DNA of 38,524 nucleotides from a virus (IMGVR_UViG_3300010885_017644:1-38524), one strand, 5' to 3'; shown: positions 29,642-36,478, counted from the first letter of the stretch. Program-made: numbers and translations. The notes: generated from the letters alone by a model not told the origin.

Positions 29642-30760
29642 CTAGATAGCAGCTAGGTCTGCGTGTTGTAGATCCCAAGTCTTAGCGAATAGATTTCCAC
29701 CGTCGACCTTGAAACGTTTTGAGTTCTCGAAGTTGAAGATCGACTGGTGACTTCCAATCCATGTCAACTCGTTAACTACATCCCATACAGTAGCATCAGT
29801 CTTGATAAACTTCTTCTGTGCGTCTGTTAGGGTCAATGGGTTGTGGCCCTTACGGAAGATACGTTTTGTTGCCGCATCGTATTCTGGAAAGAACTGTTGT
29901 TCTGCTGCCTTGATTAGGTGAGCCTTCATGTCAGGATTTTCTTCCTTGATCTGGCCAGTTACTGAGTACATCGCTCGCTCTAATTCTCCGTAGCTTGCAC
30001 GTGTTGTCATCGCTGTTTCCAATCTGTCTTGGAAAGTTCTTGGTACAAATCCTACCTTTGCCCAACCGTTCATGCTCGTTAAGAGTTCGCGGAAAGCGTC
30101 TTGGCCTTTACCAAACTCGAATGCTGTATTCAAGTTTCTGGCTACTGCACCGTTTGCGCAGCTTAGGCGTAAGAAGAAGTCGTCTACTCTTGAGTTGATA
30201 TTGGAGTTTACTAGGGAGATCCCGAAGCGGAACACCTCGTCCTTACCGATCTTCTCAAAGCCTACTTGACTGCCGTGGATGAGGTTGATACTTAAGCCGT
30301 TCTTGCCGCCATGGTCGATTGACTCTACATGCATGTCGGGGATCTCGTTAAGGATCGTCTCCGCCGTGTTGAATAGGGTCTCATTGCTTAGACGATGGTA
30401 ACGATCTGCCTTTACGATATCGCCAACTTCGCGTTTGTCCGCATCGCCGATAAGTAAGAACTCTTTTGAACCGTCACGCGTTTCTGAATAGGCTTTAACT
30501 GCCTGTAATAGTTTGGTCGCGACAGCTCTGTCCTCGTTCTTGTCCATGCGGCTAAGCAACGTGGATTGGATATTGACTGCCTGTCCCAAGCGGTTGAAGA
30601 ACCTGTTAGAGACTGGGATACGTGCGCCATCGATAAAGATGCATCCGTTCTTGATTGAACTATCGTCGATCTGAATATCAGATAACTTAACTCGCTTTGT
30701 TAGCGGATCCTGTCCTGCGAGATTTGCTTTGCTTTCGCTAAATTGACTTTGATTAATCAT
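29642..30760 (-). CDS. DUF932-like phage protein
   Basis: 372 residues. The layout, with GARIPVSNRFFNRLGQAVNI, DADKREVGDIVKADRYHRLS, FGISLVNSNINSRVDDFFLR and CANGAVARNLNTAFEF, fits the DUF932 / phage-plasmid TIGR03299-like family of unknown function. It lies directly downstream of the RadA/RecA-like gene (28 bases apart), so a role in recombination or replication is suggested by context only. The codons for SLVN at about 30210 hold a near-copy of the ACTAGGGAGT motif. Confidence 0.7.
   Translation of the reverse strand: MINQSQFSESKANLAGQDPLTKRVKLSDIQIDDSSIKNGCIFIDGARIPVSNRFFNRLGQAVNIQSTLLSRMDKNEDRAVATKLLQAVKAYSETRDGSKEFLLIGDADKREVGDIVKADRYHRLSNETLFNTAETILNEIPDMHVESIDHGGKNGLSINLIHGSQVGFEKIGKDEVFRFGISLVNSNINSRVDDFFLRLSCANGAVARNLNTAFEFGKGQDAFRELLTSMNGWAKVGFVPRTFQDRLETAMTTRASYGELERAMYSVTGQIKEENPDMKAHLIKAAEQQFFPEYDAATKRIFRKGHNPLTLTDAQKKFIKTDATVWDVVNELTWIGSHQSIFNFENSKRFKVDGGNLFAKTWDLQHADLAAI
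30210..30219 (+). repeat. ACTAGGGAGA, one-mismatch copy in DUF932-like gene
   Basis: Nine of ten bases match. On the minus strand it is read as ISLVN. The flank TTT before it matches the copy at 30982. Confidence 0.6.
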
Positions 30761-30787
30761 GTGGTATATGGTTTTTTGGTTTATATT

Positions 30788-30793
30788 ATTATA
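30788..30793 (-). promoter_or_regulatory. -10-like box (GTATAATA class)
   Basis: Minus-strand TTTAGTATAATAATAT, 28 bases before the DUF932-like start and overlapping the stop of the ATPase gene. Confidence 0.5.
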
Positions 30794-31889
30794 CTAAATT
30801 GTCTGTAGCTTCGTCCGTTTGCGGAGCAATAGTTTCCTCTTCAGTTGGGGTCTTAACTGATAAGAAGAGATCGTTGAACTTGTGTTCCAACTCCTGACGA
30901 CGAGCTGACTCCTCATCCGCAAGTTTAGCAACCTCGGTCTCCTGTCTCCATGAGGTCTCGTCCCACTTGACTTCACCGTTTACTAGGGAGTAGTACAAGC
31001 GCTTACCGACTAGGCTTCCTCCACGTCTGTTCTTTGAGAACTCTACGAAACGTCTGCCTGCCTCGTCGAACTTGATCTCCATCATGGATGTGGTCGCATG
31101 TTTAAGATAGGTAGATCCTACATACTGTCCGCCTTTCGTCATGTGCTGAATTGCAAAGATTGTTTTGCCGTGTTTGTCAGCAGCTTCGATGATGAGGTTG
31201 GTCAGCCATGTCTGGGCTCTCGTAGATTTCCAGCCTAGGATATCCGCAAGCTTTACAATAATATCCTGATGAGAGTCAATCAAGATTACGTCGTGATCCC
31301 CTTTGATTGTGTCTTCCAACACCTTGTCGAAACGACCCATCACGTAGTCCATAACCAATAAGGTCGGAACGTTCGCAATGATTGGGGTTTTTTGGAAGTA
31401 GAAGTAGAGATCGTTACGAGTCATCTCACTTGAGATGTAGAGGATCTTGGCCTCGGGCTGTACTCGCTTGATCTTAGAGATAAGATCCAATGTCACGGTT
31501 GATTTACCTACGCCCGACTCGCCGATTACAATATTAGCAGTTCCCGAAAAGATACCACCGTCTTCCGTATGGTCCGAGAAAAGCTTGTCAATAATACCGC
31601 CCGTCTTGTAGGCTTTAAACTCTGGGAAATCCATCTCACCGATCTCGATAATCTCGGCCACCATGTCTTGGGGTACCTCGATGGTAGGGGTTACTAGGGA
31701 GTCCGTCGTGATACCGGCTCTGAGCTTCTTTATTACTCCATTGAAGAGACCGTAACTCACATTGGCATCTGCACCTGTGGTCATGAACTCTGTGTAGAGC
31801 TGCTGTACTGTCTTGTCCGTTGGGACCTCGCCGTTATGGCTTTGTTCGAAGAAGGTTCGAACCGTAAGTTCTTTTTTTCCGATCTGCAT
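30789..31889 (-). CDS. RadA/RecA-like ATPase
   Basis: 366 residues. Walker A GESGVGKST (123-131) and Walker B VILIDS (201-206) lie in a RecA-type core. ILYISSEMTRND, LIDSHQD and the later EFSKNRRGG are laid out as in RadA/Sms (YVSGEES, DSIQ, KNR), but the RadA zinc finger and Lon-like tail are absent. An N-terminal helical region (1-115) is extra. Probably a recombination or branch-migration ATPase of this phage. Two ACTAGGGAGT copies fall in its codons, both read as SLV. An operator-like repeat pair lies upstream. Confidence 0.85.
   Translation of the reverse strand: MQIGKKELTVRTFFEQSHNGEVPTDKTVQQLYTEFMTTGADANVSYGLFNGVIKKLRAGITTDSLVTPTIEVPQDMVAEIIEIGEMDFPEFKAYKTGGIIDKLFSDHTEDGGIFSGTANIVIGESGVGKSTVTLDLISKIKRVQPEAKILYISSEMTRNDLYFYFQKTPIIANVPTLLVMDYVMGRFDKVLEDTIKGDHDVILIDSHQDIIVKLADILGWKSTRAQTWLTNLIIEAADKHGKTIFAIQHMTKGGQYVGSTYLKHATTSMMEIKFDEAGRRFVEFSKNRRGGSLVGKRLYYSLVNGEVKWDETSWRQETEVAKLADEESARRQELEHKFNDLFLSVKTPTEEETIAPQTDEATDNLV
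30982..30991 (+). repeat. ACTAGGGAGT copy in ATPase gene (3' half)
   Basis: An exact copy; the minus strand reads YYSLVNG. Confidence 0.85.
31693..31702 (+). repeat. ACTAGGGAGT copy in ATPase gene (5' part)
   Basis: An exact copy with the extended flank GTTACTAGGGAGTCC, shared with 36369 and 38390. The minus strand reads DSLVTP. Confidence 0.88.
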
Positions 31890-31918
31890 ATTTTATTTGG
31901 GGTTAATTGGTTTATAAT

Positions 31919-31924
31919 ATTATA
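31919..31924 (-). promoter_or_regulatory. -10-like box of ATPase gene
   Basis: Minus-strand TGTAGTATAATATTATAAAC, 30 bases before the start at 31889. Confidence 0.55.
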
Positions 31925-31926
31925 CT

Positions 31927-31987
31927 ACAGTTCTGCAGTTTTGGCTTCAGTTCTTCAGTTTTTTATTATTTATTTAGACTGAAGAAC
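31927..31987 (-). promoter_or_regulatory. operator-like direct repeats upstream of ATPase promoter
   Basis: CAGTTCTGCAG (31928-31938) and CAGTTCTTCAG (31948-31958) are direct repeats spaced 20 bases, about two helical turns, immediately upstream of the -10 box. An inverted copy CTGAAGAAC lies at 31979-31987. The layout suits a dimeric regulator binding on one face of the DNA. Confidence 0.5.
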
Positions 31988-31994
31988 CGGCCGG

Positions 31995-32004
31995 ACTAGG
32001 GAGT
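31995..32004 (+). repeat. ACTAGGGAGT copy just after a stop codon
   Basis: An exact copy beginning 1 base past the stop of the minus-strand gene 32006-32179, in an intergenic GC-rich patch (CCGGCCGG-like). Confidence 0.88.
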
Positions 32005-32005
32005 A

Positions 32006-32179
32006 CTACTCATCAAAGTACAGGAACTCAACCGCTTCCGCGCATTCAAACATTCCAAGGTCTTCGAACATGGTGTAGGCTCCGTCAGCATCGCTCATCG
32101 CGACCACCTCCATTGCCTGGTACACGGCGTCCTCGCCGAACTGGGCTATTGCTGCATCTATTTTTTCTTGTGTTACCAT
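32006..32179 (-). CDS. small acidic protein, 57 aa
   Basis: Reads MVTQEKIDAAIAQFGEDAVY and ends EFLYFDE. Asp/Glu-rich with a helix-turn-helix-like pattern of short helices (DADGAYTMFEDLGMFECAEA). Not recognised. It resembles the small acidic protein at 38150-38344 in style. Neighbour genes on the right are tightly packed. Confidence 0.65.
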   Translation of the reverse strand: MVTQEKIDAAIAQFGEDAVYQAMEVVAMSDADGAYTMFEDLGMFECAEAVEFLYFDE

Positions 32180-32184
32180 AGTTT

Positions 32185-32322
32185 CTATTTTATAATGATT
32201 GTAAATTCTGAACCGAAAGCCATTTGATATTCGCGCTCCAACTCTCTGGCCTCTTTAAGAGTTTTAGCGGTGTCAACTACCACGCGACCGTAGCGCGATA
32301 CTGCTATGATTTTATATGTCAT
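32185..32322 (-). CDS. hypothetical protein, 45 aa
   Basis: Reads MTYKIIAVSRYGRVVVDTAK, then LKEARELEREYQMAFGSEFT and IIIK. A beta-helix-beta pattern. Not recognised. It starts 2 bases after the stop of the 32325-32738 gene. Confidence 0.65.
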   Translation of the reverse strand: MTYKIIAVSRYGRVVVDTAKTLKEARELEREYQMAFGSEFTIIIK

Positions 32323-32324
32323 GA

Positions 32325-32738
32325 TTAGATTGATTTTAAAAGTTGAGTAAATGTTTGAGCTTCAGCAAGTGGCTTATCAAAACCAGTTGCTCGTGAAAAT
32401 GCTTCGGCCTTGCCGTTGTGGCCAGATTTACCGGTTACCCAGAAGAGTACCTCACCGGATTCGCGATCGCAGATTGAGAAGGAATCGTATAGCGGTCCGC
32501 TCATTGGGCAATTGTTCTTGAAGAACACATAGGTCTTTGTACAATCGATAGCACGACCTGATTCGCGAAGCGCATTGACGAACTTGATTACTTGACCCTG
32601 TAGTTTCTTTGCTCTCATGGGTAGAGATGAGTCCTTACAGAACCAATCATAGAAGTCATGGCAATGTGGATAAAGAGCTGATTGGCCTTGGGCCCATGCG
32701 TACATTTGGTCTGCGATTGATACTTGATTTTCTGTCAT
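32325..32738 (-). CDS. hypothetical protein, 137 aa
   Basis: A soluble protein with several Cys and His residues (YPHCHDFYDWFCKD, IDCTKTYVFFKNNCPM, SICDRESGEVLFWV). It may bind metal, but no known family motif is seen. It heads a three-gene unit under the promoter module at 32774-32842. Confidence 0.7.
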   Translation of the reverse strand: MTENQVSIADQMYAWAQGQSALYPHCHDFYDWFCKDSSLPMRAKKLQGQVIKFVNALRESGRAIDCTKTYVFFKNNCPMSGPLYDSFSICDRESGEVLFWVTGKSGHNGKAEAFSRATGFDKPLAEAQTFTQLLKSI

Positions 32739-32773
32739 ACGTTAAAGGTTTAATGGTTTAAGAATTAATTGAT

Positions 32774-32842
32774 ATGTAAATATAATACATTAGTTTGACA
32801 CTAAAAAACTTTTTATGACTTATTTTCAAAAAAGTTATTAAC
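32774..32842 (-). promoter_or_regulatory. early-type promoter module 1
   Basis: Reading the minus strand: GTTAATAAC, TTTTTTGAAAATAA, GTCATAAAAAG, TTTTTTAGTGTCAA, 10 bases, then TATATTTACAT. The last box is one base from the Bacteroidota -7 element TAnnTTTG. Five or six copies of this module occur right of 32.7 kb. It drives 32325-32738. Confidence 0.65.
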
Positions 32843-32851
32843 ATTGGATTG

Positions 32852-32935
32852 TTAATAACTCGCAGAGTCTGAGGCAGGTCGGAGTATACCTCCCGCTTCC
32901 TTGTTCCGAACCGTCCCGTCTAGATTGATTGACAT
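32852..32935 (-). CDS. possible 27-aa peptide gene
   Basis: ATG at 32933-32935; it reads MSINLDGTVRNKEAGGILRP, then ASDSASY and TAA. It fills the gap between two promoter modules and begins right after a TATATTTAC box. The GC-rich sequence unlike its flanks supports a coding or structured role. Tentative. Confidence 0.4.
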   Translation of the reverse strand: MSINLDGTVRNKEAGGILRPASDSASY

Positions 32936-33002
32936 AGTAAATATAATAAAAAACCCTGAATCTAAAAAATCCAGGGTCATTTATTTTCAGGAAAGTTATT
33001 AA
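32936..33002 (-). promoter_or_regulatory. early-type promoter module 2, with terminator inserted
   Basis: Minus strand: GTTAATAACTTTCCTGAAAA, a terminator hairpin (32953-32977), then TTTTTTATTATATTTACT ending at the 27-aa ATG. The hairpin replaces the middle part of the module, so the upstream gene ends and the next unit begins here. Confidence 0.5.
32953..32977 (-). terminator. terminator of 33009-33233 gene
   Basis: Stem ACCCTG / CAGGGT with inner AT pairs, followed on the minus strand by a run of T. Confidence 0.75.
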
Positions 33003-33008
33003 CAATTT

Positions 33009-33233
33009 CTAGTGTTCAGGAATCTCTAATTCTAGGTCTCCGATCTTTACTGTCTTGCCGATGAGGTCTCGACTGCTTGCCGCTTTGGCATGGCCGCGGT
33101 GGTCATGGTAATCAAGGTCTATTTCTTCAGTCGCGTTCGCAAGTAGGTTAAACATCTGTTCCGGTTCTTTTACACAAACCTCCCTGCCGTTTTCATAAAG
33201 GTATAGTCGTACTATCTCGTTCATGGTGGTCAT
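33009..33233 (-). CDS. hypothetical protein, 74 aa
   Basis: A soluble protein with a His/Asp-rich middle (EIDLDYHDHRGHAKAASSRD) and a hydrophobic end (IGKTVKIGDLELEIPEH). An ATG three codons in is also possible. Not recognised. Confidence 0.6.
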   Translation of the reverse strand: MTTMNEIVRLYLYENGREVCVKEPEQMFNLLANATEEIDLDYHDHRGHAKAASSRDLIGKTVKIGDLELEIPEH

Positions 33234-33258
33234 GGGTTTTTTGTTATTTAATAAAAAG

Positions 33259-33278
33259 AAAGGGGTTATAAACCCCTT
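33259..33278. terminator. terminator overlapping the end of 33266-33646
   Basis: AAAGGGGTT / AACCCCTTT palindrome; on the minus strand it is followed by TTCTTTTTAT. Confidence 0.75.
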
Positions 33279-33646
33279 TGCAATATTTCCTTTTCTCTTT
33301 GAGTTAGGGACTCAACTCCCGATCTCGAAATTTTATCAAGGATTTCGTCCACCGTTAAATCCGGTGTTGCAGTTTGCGCTGCCGTTTTGAGTACCGCATT
33401 GATCGCTTGCATCAACGCCTCAGGAAGATTTAGGTTCACCTTAGTTTCTTCCATTAAGAAGAATGTGGCTCCTGTTTCCTTCACATCCTGGGTGATCTCT
33501 TCCTCTGATGATTGAGTATTAAAGACCGACAGGATTGCGCCCGGAATTGGTGCGGCGAATGCGGGTCCTACAATGTGGGGTTTCAACGCTTGTGAAACCG
33601 CTGGGTTCGGAGCTGAGCCGAATCGAACTAAGAATAATTTTTTCAT
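33266..33646 (-). CDS. hypothetical protein with DUF6576-like tail
   Basis: 126 residues. The N-terminal part is unrecognised (FLVRFGSAPNPAVSQALKPH). The last 30 residues (VDEILDKISRSGVESLTQRE) closely resemble the short C-terminal module found after rhomboid proteases and other proteins in Bacteroidota (DILDKI-SG-SLT-EEK), which supports a Bacteroidota host. Function unknown. It is under the module at 33671-33738. Confidence 0.65.
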   Translation of the reverse strand: MKKLFLVRFGSAPNPAVSQALKPHIVGPAFAAPIPGAILSVFNTQSSEEEITQDVKETGATFFLMEETKVNLNLPEALMQAINAVLKTAAQTATPDLTVDEILDKISRSGVESLTQREKEILQRGL

Positions 33647-33670
33647 ATTTGGTTAGATTGATTTATAAAG

Positions 33671-33738
33671 CTAATATACAACAAAACTTTTAAATAAAAA
33701 AACTTTTGATGAATTATTTTCAGAAAAGTTATTAACAA
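33671..33738 (-). promoter_or_regulatory. early-type promoter module 3
   Basis: Minus strand: GTTAATAACTTTTCTGAAAA, then TCATCAAAAGTTTTTTTA, then TTTTGTTGTATATTAGCTT. The upper half matches modules 1 and 5 but the -10 box is GTATATTAG rather than TATATTTAC. The last part is shared with 34114-34122. Confidence 0.55.
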
Positions 33739-33742
33739 AAAA

Positions 33743-33761
33743 GGGAGCCACATGGACTCCC
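33743..33761 (-). terminator. terminator of 33790-34086 gene
   Basis: Stem GGGAG / CTCCC with partial inner pairs, followed on the minus strand by TTTTTTG. Confidence 0.75.
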
Positions 33762-33789
33762 GATCTTGTCAATAAACCAATTTTACCAA

Positions 33790-34086
33790 TTATACCAAAT
33801 GTAGTATCTCAGCTAGAGCGCGATCAGTTACTCGTCGGCTCATACCTCCAATATGCCATTCAATAGTTTCTTCTTTCGAGATGCGACGGTATTCTTTCCA
33901 GTCGTAGATGGTAAATACATCTCCTTCTTCCGTTTCGCAAATCCATTCGAAATTTACTTTATCTTCTCCAGTATTATCTTCAATCGTGGGTTCTCCAAGG
34001 ATTGCGATAAGGTCATTCACTGAACACTTTAATACTGTATCGTGGAACGAGGTTCCGCCTGCACGCTTTTCGGTTTTTCTAGCCAT
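33790..34086 (-). CDS. hypothetical protein, 98 aa
   Basis: A soluble protein with an N-terminal basic start (MARKTEKRAGGTSFHD) and VNDLIAILGEPTIEDN, then WICETEEGDVFTIYDWKEYR and a WHIGG motif. This order resembles small phage proteins of unknown role. A single-gene unit with its own promoter and terminator. Confidence 0.7.
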   Translation of the reverse strand: MARKTEKRAGGTSFHDTVLKCSVNDLIAILGEPTIEDNTGEDKVNFEWICETEEGDVFTIYDWKEYRRISKEETIEWHIGGMSRRVTDRALAEILHLV

Positions 34087-34113
34087 GGTTATTTTTTTAG
34101 TTGGTTGATAAAG

Positions 34114-34122
34114 CTAATATAC
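34114..34122 (-). promoter_or_regulatory. -10-like box GTATATTAG for 34086 gene
   Basis: Minus-strand TTTTTGTTGTATATTAGC, followed by TTTATCAACC; the same stretch appears in module 3. Confidence 0.5.
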
Positions 34123-34150
34123 AACAAAAACCTGATACTGGAAAATCTTT

Positions 34151-34444
34151 TTAAATATTTTTTACAGGTATTTTCTCGATCAAGGCTAGGCTGCCAAGCG
34201 GAGACCACATAGCCTCTTCATAGCTTTCAAACCGGGACCGGTCCCATAGCCAGACCAGACCGTGCTTCTTCCATTCCTCTCGCGCTGCACGCTCTGTCCT
34301 GCTTGCTTCGGCGATCTGCATCTGAAACAAGGCAATTGCATACACGGCTTTAAATGTTCCGCAGACACAGACAGGTTTTTCTTCTTCCCCTACACGAGAG
34401 GTTAGCAACCAGACTTCTTTATTTTTCCGGGTTGGACTAGGCAT
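34151..34444 (-). CDS. hypothetical protein, 97 aa
   Basis: From the ATG at 34442-34444; a start 10 codons earlier is possible but would overlap the 24-aa gene upstream. Helical with many Trp and Glu residues (EVWLLTSRVGEEEKPVCVCG; REEWKKHGLVWLWDRSRF). Not recognised. Confidence 0.6.
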   Translation of the reverse strand: MPSPTRKNKEVWLLTSRVGEEEKPVCVCGTFKAVYAIALFQMQIAEASRTERAAREEWKKHGLVWLWDRSRFESYEEAMWSPLGSLALIEKIPVKNI

Positions 34445-34445
34445 G

Positions 34446-34520
34446 TTAATCTCTTTTTTCTGGTACGAATACACAGTAGATACAGAATGCTACACTTACT
34501 AGGATTGCTATTGCGCACAT
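34446..34520 (-). CDS. possible 24-aa membrane peptide
   Basis: ATG at 34518-34520; it reads MCAIAILVSVAFCIYCVFVP, then EKRD and TAA. A hydrophobic stretch with a charged tail; it stops one base before the next gene starts. Similar small membrane genes lie at 35262-35387 and 27774-27866. Confidence 0.4.
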   Translation of the reverse strand: MCAIAILVSVAFCIYCVFVPEKRD

Positions 34521-34553
34521 GGTTGAATGGATTAAGGGGTTAATAATATTATC

Positions 34554-34802
34554 TTACCCAAGTTCTTCACTTAACTTCTTGAGGTCAGCACATTTCTCGT
34601 ACTGCTCTTTCTTTTCAAAATGCAAGATCATGGTCCAGATAGCCTGTTTCTTTTCTTCCATTGGGGTTCCATCGTGCACGACATCTCTGAATTCGCCGGC
34701 CAGTGCTTCATAGAGTCTGTCCATGAATCCATCGTAATCTGATTCGCGCAGCCGGATAAGTTCCAGCAGGATATCGTTGTATGTTCTGGTTTTCTTTGCC
34801 AT
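34554..34802 (-). CDS. hypothetical protein, 82 aa
   Basis: A helical, charged, soluble protein (TYNDILLELIRLRESDYDGF; EKKEQYEKCADLKKLSEELG). The C-terminal pattern resembles a short coiled coil. Not recognised. An AATAAATAA stretch lies 6 bases upstream (34809-34818). Confidence 0.65.
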   Translation of the reverse strand: MAKKTRTYNDILLELIRLRESDYDGFMDRLYEALAGEFRDVVHDGTPMEEKKQAIWTMILHFEKKEQYEKCADLKKLSEELG

Positions 34803-34877
34803 ATCTTTATTATTTATTCTTGTTTATTTAGAGTCACTCAGCGTGAATCTTAGCTTGTCTATAATATAGTACTAAAA

Positions 34878-34904
34878 AAGGGTCTTCGGAACACCGAGAC
34901 CCTT
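34878..34904 (-). terminator. terminator of 34922-35248 gene
   Basis: Stem AAGGGTC..CGG / CCG.GACCCTT, followed on the minus strand by TTTTTTAG. Confidence 0.8.
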
Positions 34905-34921
34905 AATAATAATTTGGATTA

Positions 34922-35248
34922 CTAGATAAATTGGGTTAGGTAGCCGGTCGGCCAGCCCTCATCGTCCTGTTCAAAGTCCATGTCTGTCTGAATCAGGTCC
35001 GAGTAAATGCTTAGCTTCTCGCGTGGTTCCAGCCCGGCAAAGCAGTTAGAGATTAGGGTATCTACTGATTCGTCTGGTACAAACTCATCGTCCAACCTGA
35101 CTGAACCATCTTCTAACATGAAGATGTCTACTGCTAAGTTCTCTCGCATTATGTCTATTGCATCTGCTGCATTTAACTCTGCAAGGTAAGCGTCTACTTG
35201 TTCGAACGCTTCTTCAATTGGAACTCTTAATAGGTCTGGATTTCTCAT
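34922..35248 (-). CDS. hypothetical acidic protein, 108 aa
   Basis: Soluble, Asp/Glu-rich (MRENLAVDIFMLEDGSVRLD; YSDLIQTDMDFEQDDEGWPT). Not recognised. It follows the 41-aa membrane gene and has its own terminator. Confidence 0.65.
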   Translation of the reverse strand: MRNPDLLRVPIEEAFEQVDAYLAELNAADAIDIMRENLAVDIFMLEDGSVRLDDEFVPDESVDTLISNCFAGLEPREKLSIYSDLIQTDMDFEQDDEGWPTGYLTQFI

Positions 35249-35261
35249 TGTTAAATCTTGG

Positions 35262-35387
35262 TTAGGGTTGATAAAAGAATAGAATACACGTTGCTACTAC
35301 TGCGAGAGCAATGATAATCAATGCTCCATTAATTAGAGAATCTCTTCTCATCATTTTAACTTCTTTTTCTGAAAATTTCTTTGCCAT
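35262..35387 (-). CDS. small one-pass membrane protein, 41 aa
   Basis: ATG at 35385-35387; it reads MAKKFSEKEVKMMRRDS, then a hydrophobic run (LINGALIIIALAVVATCILF) and a short tail. A basic head followed by one membrane segment. Function unknown. Confidence 0.65.
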   Translation of the reverse strand: MAKKFSEKEVKMMRRDSLINGALIIIALAVVATCILFFYQP

Positions 35388-35423
35388 CTTTTTTATATTT
35401 TAATTGATTAATAATTTAGGTAA

Positions 35424-35879
35424 TTAGGCGGCGTTCTTTACGAACGCCTTGTCTGCCCATGTCTTAGCTCCAGCCATCCTATAATTATTCTGACTGTATA
35501 GATTAGTATTAGACCAGTCTTGATTGATGTCGCCCACTTCCATTGCCAGGAACATGTCCGAATCCATTAACTTGATCTTGTTACCTGACCTTGCGAATAC
35601 AGTGATGAAGGTTTCTGATCCTTCTGCTCTGAACTCGATTGTCTGCAACGCGCCTTTTTTAAATCCTCTGAATACATCCATTGCAGAGTTCCAAGACTGT
35701 CTTCCCCAATTTGCTCTAATGCCATGGTCTTCAACGACTGTCATGAAGCCTGCCTGTACTCGAACGATTGCGCGGTATTCGCCTTTACGGCCTTGGATAA
35801 AATCCACTTGGCTGATTCTCTCCGCATTGAAGATTTCAACTGATGGTTTGTAGTCTGGATTAAATTGTTTCTTTTTCAT
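35424..35879 (-). CDS. hypothetical protein, 151 aa
   Basis: A basic N-terminus (MKKKQFNPDYKPSVEIFNAE), then beta-rich segments (YRAIVRVQAGFMTVVEDHGI; SETFITVFARSGNKIKLMDS). It could be a small ssDNA- or RNA-binding-like barrel, but this is a guess. Not recognised. It follows module 4 directly. Confidence 0.65.
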   Translation of the reverse strand: MKKKQFNPDYKPSVEIFNAERISQVDFIQGRKGEYRAIVRVQAGFMTVVEDHGIRANWGRQSWNSAMDVFRGFKKGALQTIEFRAEGSETFITVFARSGNKIKLMDSDMFLAMEVGDINQDWSNTNLYSQNNYRMAGAKTWADKAFVKNAA

Positions 35880-35902
35880 GGTTGATTGATTTGGTTTATA
35901 AT

Positions 35903-35957
35903 AGTAAATATAATACTTATTCTTGACAGTAAAAAACTTTTTATGAATTATTTTTTA
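35903..35957 (-). promoter_or_regulatory. early-type promoter module 4
   Basis: Minus strand: AATTCATAAAAAG, TTTTTTACTGTCAAG, 9 more bases, TATATTTACT. The TGTCA to TATATTTAC distance is 10 bases after TGTCAA, as in modules 1, 5 and 6. Drives 35424-35879. Confidence 0.65.
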
Positions 35958-36263
35958 AAATCTTTCTGAACCTAAATGAGAGCAGGCAGAAGAGTATCTC
36001 TCGAGAAGGTTGCTGCCGGCTAGCAGAAGAAAGCTTGAACCTGCAATTCCACGGATCTTATAATCTTCAGGTACTATAACACTGCCAAGTCTGCTGCCGC
36101 CTGAATCCAGTGTCATAATGAATCTACCTTCTCGAACCACTATGAATTCGGAAGAGAAGCCTTCCATCGTAGAGCCCGACGCAATTTGAGTCCAGCCAAT
36201 TTCTTGACCAGACTCGTTTAAGATTTGGAGGCTTGAACCTCGTTGTATAACATTACCTATCAT
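35955..36263 (-). CDS. hypothetical beta-rich protein, 102 aa
   Basis: Soluble, with repeating beta patterns (IGNVIQRGSSLQILNESGQE; FIVVREGRFIMTLDSGGSRL). Not recognised. It overlaps the 36260-36478 gene by 4 bases, so it is the third gene of the sigma operon. Confidence 0.65.
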   Translation of the reverse strand: MIGNVIQRGSSLQILNESGQEIGWTQIASGSTMEGFSSEFIVVREGRFIMTLDSGGSRLGSVIVPEDYKIRGIAGSSFLLLAGSNLLERYSSACSHLGSERF

Positions 36264-36478
36264 GCTGTTGTCTTTGAATTTTTAATACACTCTTGAAATT
36301 CTTCTTCCGTCAGGTCAGGTATATCCTGAGTTACAAGCTTTAGCAGGGTTGCTGCTTCTATCTCTGTTACTAGGGAGTCCTTATTGACTTTGCCCTTAAA
36401 AGGATCTCCTTCAGAGAATAGAATCTCGACTGCGGTCTCTGCCCAGAAGCGGGCTTCTAATTGAGTTGTCATTATCAT
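36260..36478 (-). CDS. small protein coupled to the sigma factor gene
   Basis: 72 residues (a start two codons in is also possible). Acidic and helical (EARFWAETAVEILFSEGDPF; DIPDLTEEEFQECIKNSKTT). Its start overlaps the sigma stop by 4 bases and its stop overlaps the next start by 4. A sigma-binding role is possible from coupling only. An ACTAGGGAGT copy falls in its codons (KDSLVTE). Confidence 0.65.
   Translation of the reverse strand: MIMTTQLEARFWAETAVEILFSEGDPFKGKVNKDSLVTEIEAATLLKLVTQDIPDLTEEEFQECIKNSKTTA
36369..36378 (+). repeat. ACTAGGGAGT copy in sigma-operon gene
   Basis: An exact copy with the extended flank CTGTTACTAGGGAGTCC, identical over 17 bases to the one at 38390. Read as DSLVTE on the minus strand. 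Confidence 0.88.

Noticed and set aside
32941-32980. RegB-type GGAG processing sites as the meaning of ACTAGGGAGT
   Set aside because: GGAG would be on the + strand, but most copies lie in minus-strand transcripts, where the RNA reads ACUCCCUAGU.
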